NCBI GenBank assembly: GCA_031390755.1
Contig: JANMTS010000061.1
Span: 1-64,000, forward strand
Direction: 5' to 3'
From: DATMER01 sp031390755
GTDB taxonomy: Bacteria; Acidobacteriota; Thermoanaerobaculia; Multivoradales; UBA5704
DNA length: 64,000 bases
The notes under the pieces are model-generated. The model was not told the origin of the DNA and searched no databases. It worked only from the letters and a program-made list of their open reading frames with translations. Shown piece after piece: positions 52,483 to 61,158 of this stretch (positions within the stretch are counted from its first letter, which is position 1; every line of letters begins with the position of its first letter). The translations under genes and the position numbers were made by a program.

Positions 52483-53117
52483 AGAAGCATGTTCGCGTCT
52501 ACATCGAAGGCGGTAGCCCAGGAAAAACGGCGGATAGCGATTTTCGGAGAGGCTGGAAGAGTTTTCTGCGTGAGCTCCATGGGCTCGCCAGGAGAAGTGG
52601 CTATCAGTCGTTAGAGGTCGTGCGGGGCAAGAGCCGAGGTGATGCCTTTCGCCGCTTCCGCAATTATCAGACTCAATACCCACAAGACCTGTGTGTGCTG
52701 TTGGCGGATTCGGAGACGCTTGTTCCCGCAGGCACCAGAGTGTGGGACGTGGTGGCTCGACGCGAAGATGACAAATGGCCACGGCCGAGGTGGGCGACGG
52801 AGCAACACCTCTATCTAATGGTTCCTTTTGTCGAAACCTGGCTGCTGACTGACCAGGCCGCACTCGCAACTTTCTTCAAGAGGAATTTCAATGCAAAGGT
52901 GCTTCCTGAGACCGACTTGGAAAATCGCACAAAGGACGACGTGAGCTACGCATTGAGACAGGCAACCAAAGATTGCGGGAACGGCCCGTATCGGCACGGT
53001 CAAGCCCATGAGGTCATCGAATTTGTACAACCGGAGAAGGTGAAGGCACTGTGGCACGGCCGGCGCCTGTTCAAATCGCTGAGCAGCCTCATCGATCCCA
53101 CTTCGAAGAGTGAGTAG
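52479..53117 (+). CDS. DUF4276-like protein (possible TOPRIM-fold effector)
   Basis: The 212-residue protein uses a GTG start overlapping the ATPase stop (GTGA). YIEGG near the N-terminus, LLADSE around residue 70, and HLYLMVPFVETWLLTDQAAL near 110 match the DUF4276 layout, where acidic residues of a TOPRIM-like site are conserved. DUF4276 genes often sit beside an AAA ATPase. In PARIS the analogous TOPRIM protein is DUF4435. The pair here is therefore a PARIS-like candidate, not a proven one. The role is inferred as a nuclease or effector released by the ATPase. Confidence 0.7.
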   Translation: MKKHVRVYIEGGSPGKTADSDFRRGWKSFLRELHGLARRSGYQSLEVVRGKSRGDAFRRFRNYQTQYPQDLCVLLADSETLVPAGTRVWDVVARREDDKWPRPRWATEQHLYLMVPFVETWLLTDQAALATFFKRNFNAKVLPETDLENRTKDDVSYALRQATKDCGNGPYRHGQAHEVIEFVQPEKVKALWHGRRLFKSLSSLIDPTSKSE

Positions 53118-53137
53118 TTTGGATACTGCGATGAAGT

Positions 53138-54865
53138 CTACTTCTTGGCCTTCCCTGGGTAGATCGTCTCGAAATACTTGAAGACGTTGGGCCGGATCGC
53201 CTTGAGAAGGTCCGGATCGGTGAAGTGGAGCATGTAGGACTCGGCGAACAGCTCCATCCAGCTGGATTGTCCGTACTTCGTGACGCCTCCGGACACGATC
53301 GTCTTGCTGTCATCCTCGACGACGAGCCCGTCCCGGATCGCGGCCTCGCGGAAGGAGTCCTTGGGCGCTCCTCCCGGATCCTTCAGATTGAGATGGAGCC
53401 CGCCATCCTTGTCCACGACGTTGGAGTCCCAGCCCATGCCGGACAGCGAGCGCGCGTCCAGAACCTTTTTCATGTCGCCGGTGCCGCTCGGGGCATTCAT
53501 GTAGTCGACCAGCGGATTGGCGAGGAAGACGCCGTCGGCGAGATGGCCGATCTCATGGATCAACGTGGCTTCGAGGGTTGTTGCGGTCCCTCGCCGCGTG
53601 GCGGAGGCCCGGAACGCCCGGTCGAAGAACGTGACCGTGCCGAGGGCGACGGACGTTTCGGCGGAAGTGTCTGGGCTGCAGGTCCGGGCCTTGAGCGCTT
53701 CGGAGCTGCAGGCCTTCTCCGGCGCGCGCAGAAACTTCACGCCCTTGAGGCGGCTCAGGGGTTGCTCCGGCAGGGCGGTGATCGCGTCGGTGAGAGCGGT
53801 CCAATCGGATTTCATCCAGCCGGGACCGCGCCGGATCTTCGTCTTCCAGATTTCCGTCTCCCCGGCGGCGAGCGGCACATCCTTATCCAGTACCGACTGC
53901 TGACAGGCGTCCAGGGTGGCGCCGTCATCGAGACAGTCGCGCATTTGCCGGGCCTCCCGGACGGGGAGCGGGCCTTGCGCGGTGGAGAAGGGGCCGGGAA
54001 AGGCCATCCACGGCGCTTTCCTGGGTGCGGCCGAGGCGGGGCCGGTGGATTCCACGAGGACCAGCTCGGGGACGGCCGTGGCTCCTGCCGCCTTCTGGGA
54101 GGGACGCTCGACCCGGGTGATCCGATAGGTCTCTCCGGCTTCCGGAAGGGCCAGGGTGATCGAGGTGTTCGAAGGCAGGGTACTGGTTTGAATCAGGAGG
54201 GTAACGACGCTCTCGAGCCCCTTCTTTCCGGACTTGCCCACGGAGGCGCCGAGCTGAACCGTGAGGTTCGGGGGAAGGTCGATCGGAGCGCCCTTGGTGT
54301 AGGCCTCGCCGATGAGATCCTGGGCCGTCTCGTCCAGCGTCGACCCGAAGACGCTGACCTTGTTGCGCTCCTCCTCGGGGAGGGATTCGAGCTCGCTCGC
54401 GAGTTGAACCGTCTGGCGGCCGGCCCTCTGCTGCTGAACGACGTGCGCAAGCTCGTGGGCGATCAGGCCCCGGCCGGAAGGGGAGGCGGGGTCATAGCGG
54501 CCGGGACCGAAGACGATATCGCGGCCGGACGTATAGGCGCGGGCTCCCAGCCGGCTCGCGGACTCGGCGGCGCGGCCGTCCGTGTGAACCCGGACGCGGC
54601 TGAAATCGTGACCGAATCGAGGCTCGAAGTCGGCTCGCACCCGCTCGTCGAGAGGCTGACCCGCGGCCGACGGCGCGGCCTGATCCTGCTGGCCGATCTC
54701 CTCCGGGACGGTGACCAGGCTCGCGGCCGGCTCGCCTCGAAGGACCAACTGAGCGGCGCGCCGGGCTTCGAGCTCGGCATGGTTCCGGGTGGACGAGGGC
54801 GCGAGGAGCCAGGGCGGACGACGAAGGGCAGGGGCGAACATGGGGGACGATCGTAGCAGGACCAT
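53138..54865 (-). CDS. DUF4157 protein with a second HExxH metallopeptidase-like motif
   Basis: This 575-residue protein has an N-terminal DUF4157 domain with AHELAHVVQQQ (His137, Glu138, His141), a domain common in effectors of extracellular contractile injection systems (eCIS). It has a second zinc-like motif IHEIGHLADG at His437-His441, followed by ELFAESYMLHF. There is no signal peptide. It is therefore a plausible metallopeptidase effector or a cell-surface protein (inference). No baseplate, sheath or tube genes lie within the window. An alternative start is ATG 54841. It converges with the ATPase trio and is divergent from the SDR gene. Confidence 0.8.
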   Translation of the reverse strand: MVLLRSSPMFAPALRRPPWLLAPSSTRNHAELEARRAAQLVLRGEPAASLVTVPEEIGQQDQAAPSAAGQPLDERVRADFEPRFGHDFSRVRVHTDGRAAESASRLGARAYTSGRDIVFGPGRYDPASPSGRGLIAHELAHVVQQQRAGRQTVQLASELESLPEEERNKVSVFGSTLDETAQDLIGEAYTKGAPIDLPPNLTVQLGASVGKSGKKGLESVVTLLIQTSTLPSNTSITLALPEAGETYRITRVERPSQKAAGATAVPELVLVESTGPASAAPRKAPWMAFPGPFSTAQGPLPVREARQMRDCLDDGATLDACQQSVLDKDVPLAAGETEIWKTKIRRGPGWMKSDWTALTDAITALPEQPLSRLKGVKFLRAPEKACSSEALKARTCSPDTSAETSVALGTVTFFDRAFRASATRRGTATTLEATLIHEIGHLADGVFLANPLVDYMNAPSGTGDMKKVLDARSLSGMGWDSNVVDKDGGLHLNLKDPGGAPKDSFREAAIRDGLVVEDDSKTIVSGGVTKYGQSSWMELFAESYMLHFTDPDLLKAIRPNVFKYFETIYPGKAKK

Positions 54866-54930
54866 GATGTCGCCATGATAGTCTCCGCCGGACTCTTGAA
54901 CGCCCCGGGAGACGCTTTCGGTACCAACCC

Positions 54931-55641
54931 ATGACAGCCCAACGCAAAGTCGCCGTGATCAGCGGCGGAGGGACCGGCATCGGCCGGGAGATCGCCCTGG
55001 AGCTTGCGCGCCTGGGATACGACCTGGCGCTGCTCGGCCGGCGGTTGGAGCCGCTTCGGGAGACGCTTTCGGCGGCTGGCAGCTCTGAAGGGCTGGCCCT
55101 CTCCTGCGACGTGCGCGACCCCGCCGCCGTGGAGCGCGCCGCGGCCGAGATCCACGGCCGGTGGGAGGCCGCCTCGATCCTGGTTCCCGCGGCCGGCGTC
55201 GCCCACATCGCTCCGCTGGAGGAGCTGACGCCTGCCAGCTTCGCCGAAACCATAGACGTGAACCTGACCGGCACCGCGCTGCTGGTCCGCGCGTTCCTCC
55301 CTGCCATGAAGCGGCGGGGGAGCGGCTGGATCGTGCCGATTCTTTCGGTGGCCGCGCGCCGCGGCTTTCCCGGCTGGTCGGCCTACTGCGCGAGCAAGTG
55401 GGGCCTCGCCGGGTTCGTGGCCGCGATGCGCGAGGAGATCGCCGGCAGCGGTGTCAGGATCACCGCTCTCTACCCGGGCGCGACCGACACGCCGATCTGG
55501 GACGGGGTGCCCGGCGACTGGAACCGGGCTTCCATGGTGCCGGCCGCCGAGGTGGCCCGCGCTCTCGCCTATGCGCTGGGCGCCGATCCGTCCACGCTGG
55601 TCGAGGAGATCCATCTCGGTCCCGCGGGAGGCGCGCTGTGA
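54931..55641 (+). CDS. Short-chain dehydrogenase/reductase
   Basis: The 236-residue protein has the Rossmann motif GGGTGIG near residue 12, an NNAG-like AAGVAH, catalytic Ser (ILSVA) and YCASK. Family members reduce or oxidise alcohol/ketone pairs with NAD(P)(H) in the cytosol; the substrate is not clear. The next gene starts within its stop codon (GTGA), so the two are co-translated. It is the first gene of the housekeeping row on this strand. Confidence 0.88.
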   Translation: MTAQRKVAVISGGGTGIGREIALELARLGYDLALLGRRLEPLRETLSAAGSSEGLALSCDVRDPAAVERAAAEIHGRWEAASILVPAAGVAHIAPLEELTPASFAETIDVNLTGTALLVRAFLPAMKRRGSGWIVPILSVAARRGFPGWSAYCASKWGLAGFVAAMREEIAGSGVRITALYPGATDTPIWDGVPGDWNRASMVPAAEVARALAYALGADPSTLVEEIHLGPAGGAL

Positions 55642-56360
55642 GCCATCCCCTGTTGCTGCTGCTCACGCCGTTCACGGTGCTGCTCGCCCTGATCCCCGGG
55701 ATCGGCGGCTGGGCCTTGAGCCTGCTCGCGCCGCTCACGCTGTATCCGGCGTTCTCGGCGCGCGTGCGGGAGCGCGACTACTGGGGCGCCTGGCGGGTCG
55801 GGATCGTCTGGGCCGCGCTGCTCAGCGCCGGCGTCATCCTCCTGGTCTTCCTGCTTCCGGACGGCGCGGCCCGGGGGATCGTACACGGCGAGGCCTACCG
55901 CCAGGAGATGTTCGGCTGGATCGCCACGGGCGAGGGCAAGGAGAACGAGTGGCGCCAGTTCCTGCCCGAGCATCTGCTGCACCTGGGTGTGTTCATCCTG
56001 GTGTGCTGGGCGAGCGGCGGCTATCTCGGACTGGTGCTCGGCGCGTTCCTGACCGCCTACATGAGCTACTTCGTGGGAACCTATGCCGCGGCGAGCGGGC
56101 ATCCGTTCCTCGGATCGTTCGCGGGCTGGGTGCCCTGGTCGGTGATCCGGGTCTTCGCCTTCGTTCTCTTCGGCTCCGTGTTCGCCCGGCCGCTGCTGGT
56201 GCGCAAGGTCTGGCCGTTCGAACGGCAGGAGTGGCGGCTGATGGCCGTGGCCGCGGCCGGAATCGTGGGCGATCTCAGCCTGAAAATTCTTCTCGCCCCT
56301 TCTTACGGGCTCTTCCTGCGGCAGATGGCGCGCGGCGCGATGGCGCTCCTGACGCTCTGA
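55638..56360 (+). CDS. Membrane protein of unknown function
   Basis: A GTG start overlapping the SDR stop gives 240 residues with about six hydrophobic segments (LLLLLTPFTVLLALIPGIGG, LLSAGVILLVFLLP and others). The middle (REDY.. style charged loop ERDYWGAWRV, and EWRQFLPEHLLHL) suggests a membrane enzyme or carrier, but I do not recognise the family. Operon neighbours are the SDR gene and ribH. Confidence 0.7.
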   Translation: MSHPLLLLLTPFTVLLALIPGIGGWALSLLAPLTLYPAFSARVRERDYWGAWRVGIVWAALLSAGVILLVFLLPDGAARGIVHGEAYRQEMFGWIATGEGKENEWRQFLPEHLLHLGVFILVCWASGGYLGLVLGAFLTAYMSYFVGTYAAASGHPFLGSFAGWVPWSVIRVFAFVLFGSVFARPLLVRKVWPFERQEWRLMAVAAAGIVGDLSLKILLAPSYGLFLRQMARGAMALLTL

Positions 56361-56407
56361 CCTGCCGCTCTTGAGGCCAACCTTTGAGGACAACCTTGAG
56401 GACAACA

Positions 56408-56893
56408 ATGAACGAAATTCGGGAAGTCCAGGGCTCACTCGACGGCGCCGGCAAGCGGTTCGCGATCGTGGCGTCGCGGTTCAACTCCCGCGTGGTCGAC
56501 ATTCTGGTCTCCGGCGCGGTCGACTGCCTGCGCCGGCACGGCGTGAAGGCGGACGACATCCTGGTGGTGAGCGTCCCCGGAGCCTGGGAGATCCCCCAGG
56601 CCGCCGAGGAGCTGGCGGAAATGCCGGAAGGCAAGCGATTCGACGGCCTGGTGGCGCTCGGCGTGGTGATCCGCGGCGAGACCCCGCATTTCGACTACAT
56701 CTGCTCGCAGTGCAGCCGGGGCCTGGGCGCGGTGTCGAAGAAGCACCGGATCCCGGTCGGCTTCGGCGTGCTGACGTGCGACACCTCGCAGCAGGCGGAG
56801 GAGCGGGCCGGCGGCAAGGCGGGGAACAAGGGCTGGGAGGCCGCGATCTCGGCGCTGGAGATGGCCGACCTGTTCGCGCGGCTGCGCTCCTGA
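56408..56893 (+). CDS. ribH: 6,7-dimethyl-8-ribityllumazine synthase
   Basis: The start is ATG 56408 (GAGGACA upstream), giving 161 residues; a TTG at 56384 is less likely. Lumazine synthase joins 5-amino-6-ribitylamino-uracil and 3,4-dihydroxy-2-butanone 4-phosphate in riboflavin synthesis, in the cytosol. The family motifs are FAIVASRFNSRVVDILVSGA, VVSVPGAWEIPQAA, LGVVIRGETPHFDYIC and GFGVLTCDT. The catalytic His is in ETPHFDY. ribH-nusB is a common bacterial pairing and nusB follows here. Confidence 0.97.
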   Translation: MNEIREVQGSLDGAGKRFAIVASRFNSRVVDILVSGAVDCLRRHGVKADDILVVSVPGAWEIPQAAEELAEMPEGKRFDGLVALGVVIRGETPHFDYICSQCSRGLGAVSKKHRIPVGFGVLTCDTSQQAEERAGGKAGNKGWEAAISALEMADLFARLRS

Positions 56894-57069
56894 CGCGGCG
56901 TTGTCACCTTCCCGCTAGCGAAGAGCGCACGGCCCGGCTATGATTGCGACCGTTCGGGCCTGCCCGGCCGGACCGTTCAGGACCGGGCGGCGCTCATCTC
57001 CGAAATCCAGCAGCGATCCAGTGTGATGAGGGAGCGTCCTGCTCCGGTGTCCCCCTTCGAGGCGAGGCA

Positions 57070-57621
57070 ATGAATCTCGGAAAACGGCGTACGGCCAGGG
57101 AAATGGCGGTCCAGATGCTCTACCAGAGCGACCTGGGAGGCAGCACCCTGCCACAGATCTTCAGAACCTTCGACCTGTCCGAGTACCTGGTGCGCGACCG
57201 GGACGAGGCGGCCGAGAAGGACAAGGACAAAGAGAAGGACAAGCCGGCGGAGCCGCGCGCCGAGCGCAGCACGGAAGACGAGCGGGCCGAGGCCCAGCGC
57301 CGGCGCAAGCGGTTCGACGAGGCCTTCCAGTTCGCCCAGGAGCTCGTCCAGGGCACGCTCGACAACCGCGAGAAGATCGACGAACTGATCCGCGGCCAGG
57401 CCGACAACTGGCGCCTGGAGCGCATGCCCGCCGTGGACCGCAACGTGCTGCGCCTGGCCATCTACGAGATGCTGTTCGAGACCGGCACGCCCAAGCTCGT
57501 CATCGTCGACGAGGCGATCGAGCTGGCCAAGAAATTCGGCTCCGAGCAGTCGGGCCGCTTCGTCAACGGCCTGCTCGACGGTCTCCTCAAGCAGCACACC
57601 TTCCCCGGCAGCCTGACCTGA
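57070..57621 (+). CDS. nusB: Transcription antitermination factor NusB
   Basis: The start ATG 57070 gives 183 residues. NusB binds boxA RNA with S10 and stops early termination of rRNA transcription. The sequence shows RRTAREMAVQMLYQSD at the N-terminus and PKLVIVDEAIELAKKFG with SGRFVNGLLDGLL at the C-terminus. A highly charged Lys/Glu/Arg insertion (about residues 53-85, EKDKDKEKDK) separates the first and second helices and is longer than usual for the family. It follows ribH after 176 bp and precedes leuS. Confidence 0.97.
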   Translation: MNLGKRRTAREMAVQMLYQSDLGGSTLPQIFRTFDLSEYLVRDRDEAAEKDKDKEKDKPAEPRAERSTEDERAEAQRRRKRFDEAFQFAQELVQGTLDNREKIDELIRGQADNWRLERMPAVDRNVLRLAIYEMLFETGTPKLVIVDEAIELAKKFGSEQSGRFVNGLLDGLLKQHTFPGSLT

Positions 57622-57652
57622 TTCGACCCATCCGGAAGGCCGGCGAGACGCG

Positions 57653-60166
57653 ATGAGTCAGTACGATCACAAGGCCGTGGAGGCCAAATGGCAGGACCGG
57701 TGGGAAAAGCAGCGGACGGCCGAAGTCGACCTCCGCCACTCCCGCCAGAAGCTCTACATGCTGATGATGTTCCCCTACCCCTCGGGGGACCGCCTCCACG
57801 TCGGCCACGGCCGCAACTACATCCTCGGCGACGCCCTCTACCGCTACCTGCGGATGAAGGGTCACCGCGCGCTCAATCCCATGGGCTGGGACGCCTTCGG
57901 CCTGCCCGCGGAGAACGCCGCCATCCAGCGCGGCGTCCACCCGAAGGACTGGACGCTCGGCAACATCAAGGTCATGAAGGAGCAGTTCAAGCGCTGGGGC
58001 ATCCTGTTCGACTGGAGCAAGGAGATCGCCTCCTGCACGCCCGAGTACTACCGCTGGAATCAGTGGCTCTTCCTGCGCATGCTGGAGAAGGGGCTCGCCT
58101 ACCGCAAGAAGGCGCCGGTCAACTGGTGCCCGGGCTGCCAGACCGTGCTCGCCAACGAGCAGGTCGTGGACGGCGCCTGCGAGCGCTGCGGCACGCCGGT
58201 CGTGCAGCGCGACCTGGAGCAGTGGTTCTTCCGCATCACCGATTACGCCGAGCGCCTGCTCGCCGGCCTCGACACCCTGGACGGGTGGCCCGAGAAGGTC
58301 AAGGTGATGCAGCGCAACTGGCTCGGCCGGTCCGAAGGCGCCGAGATCGACTTCTCGGTATCGGCGGGGGCGGCGGGAGCAGGCCTGAAGAAGGAGAAGA
58401 TCACCGTCTTCACCACTCGGCCGGACACGATCCACGGCGCCACGTTCCTTGTGATCGCCGCCGAGCATCCGCTGGTGCCGAAGCTCGTGGCCGGGCATCC
58501 GGAGCAGGTAGACATCGAGGCCTGGATCGAGCAGGTGCGCAACACCCCCCGCATCCAGCGCGAGGGCGAGGGAACCCCCAAGGAGGGCCGGGACACGGGC
58601 CGCAAGGCCGTCAACCCGGCCACCGGCGAGGAGATCCCGATCTGGATCGCCAACTACGTCCTGCCCGACTACGGCACGGGCGCGGTGATGGGCGTGCCCG
58701 CGCACGACGAGCGCGACTTCCTCTTCGCCCGCCAGGAAGGCCTGCCGGTCCGGCTCGTCTATGTGGACGATGTCGACGATCCGGACGCGCTGACCGAGCC
58801 GAATCCCCATCGCGGGACGATCCGCAACGCGGTTTCTTCCGACCATCGTTCGAACAATCGATTTGACGGCTTGGCGTCCGGGCCGGAGACCGTCCGCAAG
58901 TTCATCGCCTGGCTGGAGGAGAAAGGCAGCGGCCGGTCCAAGGTGACCTGGCGGCTGCGCGACTGGCTCATCTCGCGCCAGCGCTACTGGGGCACGCCGA
59001 TCCCGGTGATCTACTGCGACAAGTGCGGGGTCGTGCCGGTGCCGGACGATCAGCTGCCCGTGCAGCTCCCCTACGACGTGGAGCTGACCGGCCGCGAGGG
59101 CAACCCGCTCGCGCGCCACAAGGAGTTCGTCGAGACAACCTGCCCGAAGTGCGGCAAGCCGGCGCGGCGGGAGACGGACACGATGGACACCTTCGTGGAC
59201 AGCTCCTGGTACTACCTGCGGTATCTATCGGCCAAGGATCCCAACCGGATCTTCGACCCCGAGCTGGCCGGCAAGTGGGGGCCGGTGGACCAGTACATCG
59301 GCGGCATCGAGCACGCCATCCTCCACCTGCTCTATGCTCGCTTCATCTGCCGCGTGCTGCACGACCTCGGCCTGGTCGGATTCGAGGAGCCGTTCAAGAA
59401 CCTGTTCAACCAGGGGATGATCACGCGCCTCTCGGAGAAGTCCGGCCGGGTGGAGAAGATGTCCAAGTCGAAGGGCAACACGGTCTCGCCGGACGAGCTG
59501 ATCGAGGAGATGGGGGCGGACACCGAGCGCGTCTACACCCTGTTCCTCGGGCCGCCCGAGAAGGAAGCCGAGTGGAGCGACGACGCGGTCTCCGGCGCCT
59601 GGCGGTTTCTCCAGCGCGTCGCGCGGATCGCCGACCGGATCGGCAGCGCGCCGCCCATCGGGCCGTCTGACGCCGAGCTGGAGCGTGAGCGTCACTCCGC
59701 CATCCAGCGGGTGACGAGCAGCTTCGACCGCTTCTCGTTCAACACCGCGGTCGCGGCGCTGATGGAGCTGTCGAGCTCGCTCTACCGCGCCCTGGAGGAC
59801 CAGACCGCCACCCGGTTGCAGTGCGAGGCCACGTTCGAGACGCTTCTCCAGCTCCTGCACCCCATGGCTCCGCACCTCACGGAAGAGCTGTGGGAGCGCC
59901 TCGATCACGTGGAGGGGCTGCTCGACACCTCCTGGCCGGAGTACGATGAGGCGAAGCTGCGGCGCGCCCGGATCGAGCTCGTCGTGCAGGTGGATGGAAA
60001 GCTTCGCGACCGTGTCGAGGTCGATGCGGATGCGGGGGAGCGGGAGGTCCGCGAGGCGGCTCTCGCCAGCCCCAAGGTACAAGAGCACCTGGCCGGCCGC
60101 GCGCTGGCCAAGGCCGTGGTCGTCCCCGGCCGACTGATCAACCTGGTGACCCGGAGGTCCGCATGA
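57653..60166 (+). CDS. leuS: Leucyl-tRNA synthetase
   Basis: This 837-residue class I synthetase charges tRNA-Leu. The HIGH motif is HVGHGRN near residue 48, followed by NPMGWDAFGLPAENAA. The editing domain and zinc-ribbon pairs (CPGC, CERC, CDKC, CPKC) are visible. The KMSKS motif is KMSKSKG near 605. The C-terminal anticodon domain ends in VPGRLINLVTRR. It is followed by a 4-bp overlap with lptE. Confidence 0.98.
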   Translation: MSQYDHKAVEAKWQDRWEKQRTAEVDLRHSRQKLYMLMMFPYPSGDRLHVGHGRNYILGDALYRYLRMKGHRALNPMGWDAFGLPAENAAIQRGVHPKDWTLGNIKVMKEQFKRWGILFDWSKEIASCTPEYYRWNQWLFLRMLEKGLAYRKKAPVNWCPGCQTVLANEQVVDGACERCGTPVVQRDLEQWFFRITDYAERLLAGLDTLDGWPEKVKVMQRNWLGRSEGAEIDFSVSAGAAGAGLKKEKITVFTTRPDTIHGATFLVIAAEHPLVPKLVAGHPEQVDIEAWIEQVRNTPRIQREGEGTPKEGRDTGRKAVNPATGEEIPIWIANYVLPDYGTGAVMGVPAHDERDFLFARQEGLPVRLVYVDDVDDPDALTEPNPHRGTIRNAVSSDHRSNNRFDGLASGPETVRKFIAWLEEKGSGRSKVTWRLRDWLISRQRYWGTPIPVIYCDKCGVVPVPDDQLPVQLPYDVELTGREGNPLARHKEFVETTCPKCGKPARRETDTMDTFVDSSWYYLRYLSAKDPNRIFDPELAGKWGPVDQYIGGIEHAILHLLYARFICRVLHDLGLVGFEEPFKNLFNQGMITRLSEKSGRVEKMSKSKGNTVSPDELIEEMGADTERVYTLFLGPPEKEAEWSDDAVSGAWRFLQRVARIADRIGSAPPIGPSDAELERERHSAIQRVTSSFDRFSFNTAVAALMELSSSLYRALEDQTATRLQCEATFETLLQLLHPMAPHLTEELWERLDHVEGLLDTSWPEYDEAKLRRARIELVVQVDGKLRDRVEVDADAGEREVREAALASPKVQEHLAGRALAKAVVVPGRLINLVTRRSA

Positions 60167-60696
60167 GACTCAACCGCCCGGCCGCTCTCGGCCTGCTCTT
60201 TCTGACCCTGACCGCCTCCCTGACCGGGTGCGGCTACGCCCTGGTGGGCCGGGCCAGCAGCAACGTCCCCCCCGACGTGAAGTCGGTCTACATCCGCCCC
60301 CTGGAGAACCGCACCCAGCGCTCCCAGGTGGAGCAGGCGCTCACCCGCGCCGTGGCCGACGAGATGGTGGCCCGCAACCGTTTCTCGATCGTGGGGACTC
60401 CGGATGGCGCCGACGCCGAGCTGTCCGGCGCCGTGACGGGCTTCGACGTCCGTCCCGTCGCCTTCGACGGCACGGGCCTCGCCACCCAGTACGAGATCGT
60501 GGTGATCGCCCAGATCACGTTCAAGCGGCTGGGGACGGACAAGGTGATCTGGAGCAACGACAAGTACCTGTTCCGGGAGAGCTACGAGCTGGAGGCGACC
60601 GGCGCGGATTACATCGACCGCGAGGACGAAGCCATCGAAGACGCCGCGAAGAGGTTCGCGGAGACGATGGTCAGCGATCTCCTGGAAGGGTTCTAG
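60163..60696 (+). CDS. lptE: LPS-assembly lipoprotein LptE
   Basis: The start ATG overlaps the leuS stop. The 177-residue precursor has a lipoprotein signal ending in the lipobox LTGCGYAL, so it is expected to be lipidated and sent to the outer membrane. The mature part has the LptE-like order (VYIRPLENRTQRSQVEQALT, then DVIW-type segment KVIWSNDKYLF, then DAAKRFAETMVSDLLEGF). LptE plugs LptD and helps insert lipopolysaccharide into the outer leaflet. Position after leuS is standard for lptE in many Gram-negatives, which supports the name. Confidence 0.9.
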   Translation: MRLNRPAALGLLFLTLTASLTGCGYALVGRASSNVPPDVKSVYIRPLENRTQRSQVEQALTRAVADEMVARNRFSIVGTPDGADAELSGAVTGFDVRPVAFDGTGLATQYEIVVIAQITFKRLGTDKVIWSNDKYLFRESYELEATGADYIDREDEAIEDAAKRFAETMVSDLLEGF

Positions 60697-60730
60697 GGAA
60701 CGGAAGGGAGCGGAGGACGGGCGGGAACCT

Positions 60731-60793
60731 GTAGGGGCGGCCCTCGTGGCCGCCCTGGGCGGGGGCTAGGGCGACCACAAGGGTCGCCCCTAC
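60731..60793. repeat. Intergenic palindromic repeat, copy 2
   Basis: It has the same GTAGGGGC ... GCCCCTAC ends and the same two internal hairpins as the copy at 46227-46317, here in the opposite orientation and shorter in the middle. Again it lies between two convergent genes (lptE and rpsT), so the element recurs at convergent gene ends in this window. A role in transcription ending or mRNA protection is an inference. Confidence 0.75.
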
Positions 60794-60799
60794 AGCACC

Positions 60800-61069
60800 C
60801 TACGCCTTCTTCATCTCGGCGACGCGCTTCGCGATCCGCGACTTGTAGCGCGAGGCGGAGTTCGAATGGATCACGCCCTTCTGAGCGATCTTGTCGATGA
60901 CGCTGAAGGTCTGAGGCATCAAGGCCTCAGCCGCCGAGGCGTCGCCGCTGGAAACGGCGCTGCGCAGGCGCTTGATGGCGGTGCGGAGACGCGAGCGATG
61001 GGCCCGGTTGCGCTCCCGCTGGTTCACGTTCTGACGGTTCCGCTTCTCAGCAGACTTGGTGTTTGCCAT
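60800..61069 (-). CDS. rpsT: 30S ribosomal protein S20
   Basis: The 89-residue product is a typical S20: MANTKSAEKRNRQ at the start, a long basic helix and the C-terminal KGVIHSNSASRYKSRIAK. It binds 16S rRNA early in 30S assembly. A promoter with -35/-10 elements lies just upstream (see the regulatory entry). Confidence 0.98.
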   Translation of the reverse strand: MANTKSAEKRNRQNVNQRERNRAHRSRLRTAIKRLRSAVSSGDASAAEALMPQTFSVIDKIAQKGVIHSNSASRYKSRIAKRVAEMKKA

Positions 61070-61094
61070 GATCCTCAGTGCTTTCGGTAGAATG

Positions 61095-61123
61095 AAAAAC
61101 GAAGTCGCACCGCGAGGTGCGAC
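61095..61123 (-). terminator. Hairpin plus U-rich run between cpoB and rpsT
   Basis: On the - strand GTCGCACC and GGTGCGAC form a perfect 8-bp stem with a four-base loop, followed by TTCGTTTTT. This is an intrinsic-terminator layout that would end the tol-pal transcript. It also overlaps the expected 5' leader of rpsT, so it may instead be a leader element. Confidence 0.6.
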
Positions 61124-61128
61124 GGAGC

Positions 61129-61158
61129 TTTATAGCATTGGGCACTAGCCCGCGTCAA
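61129..61158 (-). promoter_or_regulatory. Sigma-70-like promoter for rpsT
   Basis: TTGACG (61153-61158) and TATAAA (61129-61134) on the - strand are separated by 18 bases. The -35 box lies within the last codons of cpoB. Transcription should start near 61122, at the base of the terminator-like hairpin. Confidence 0.6.
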
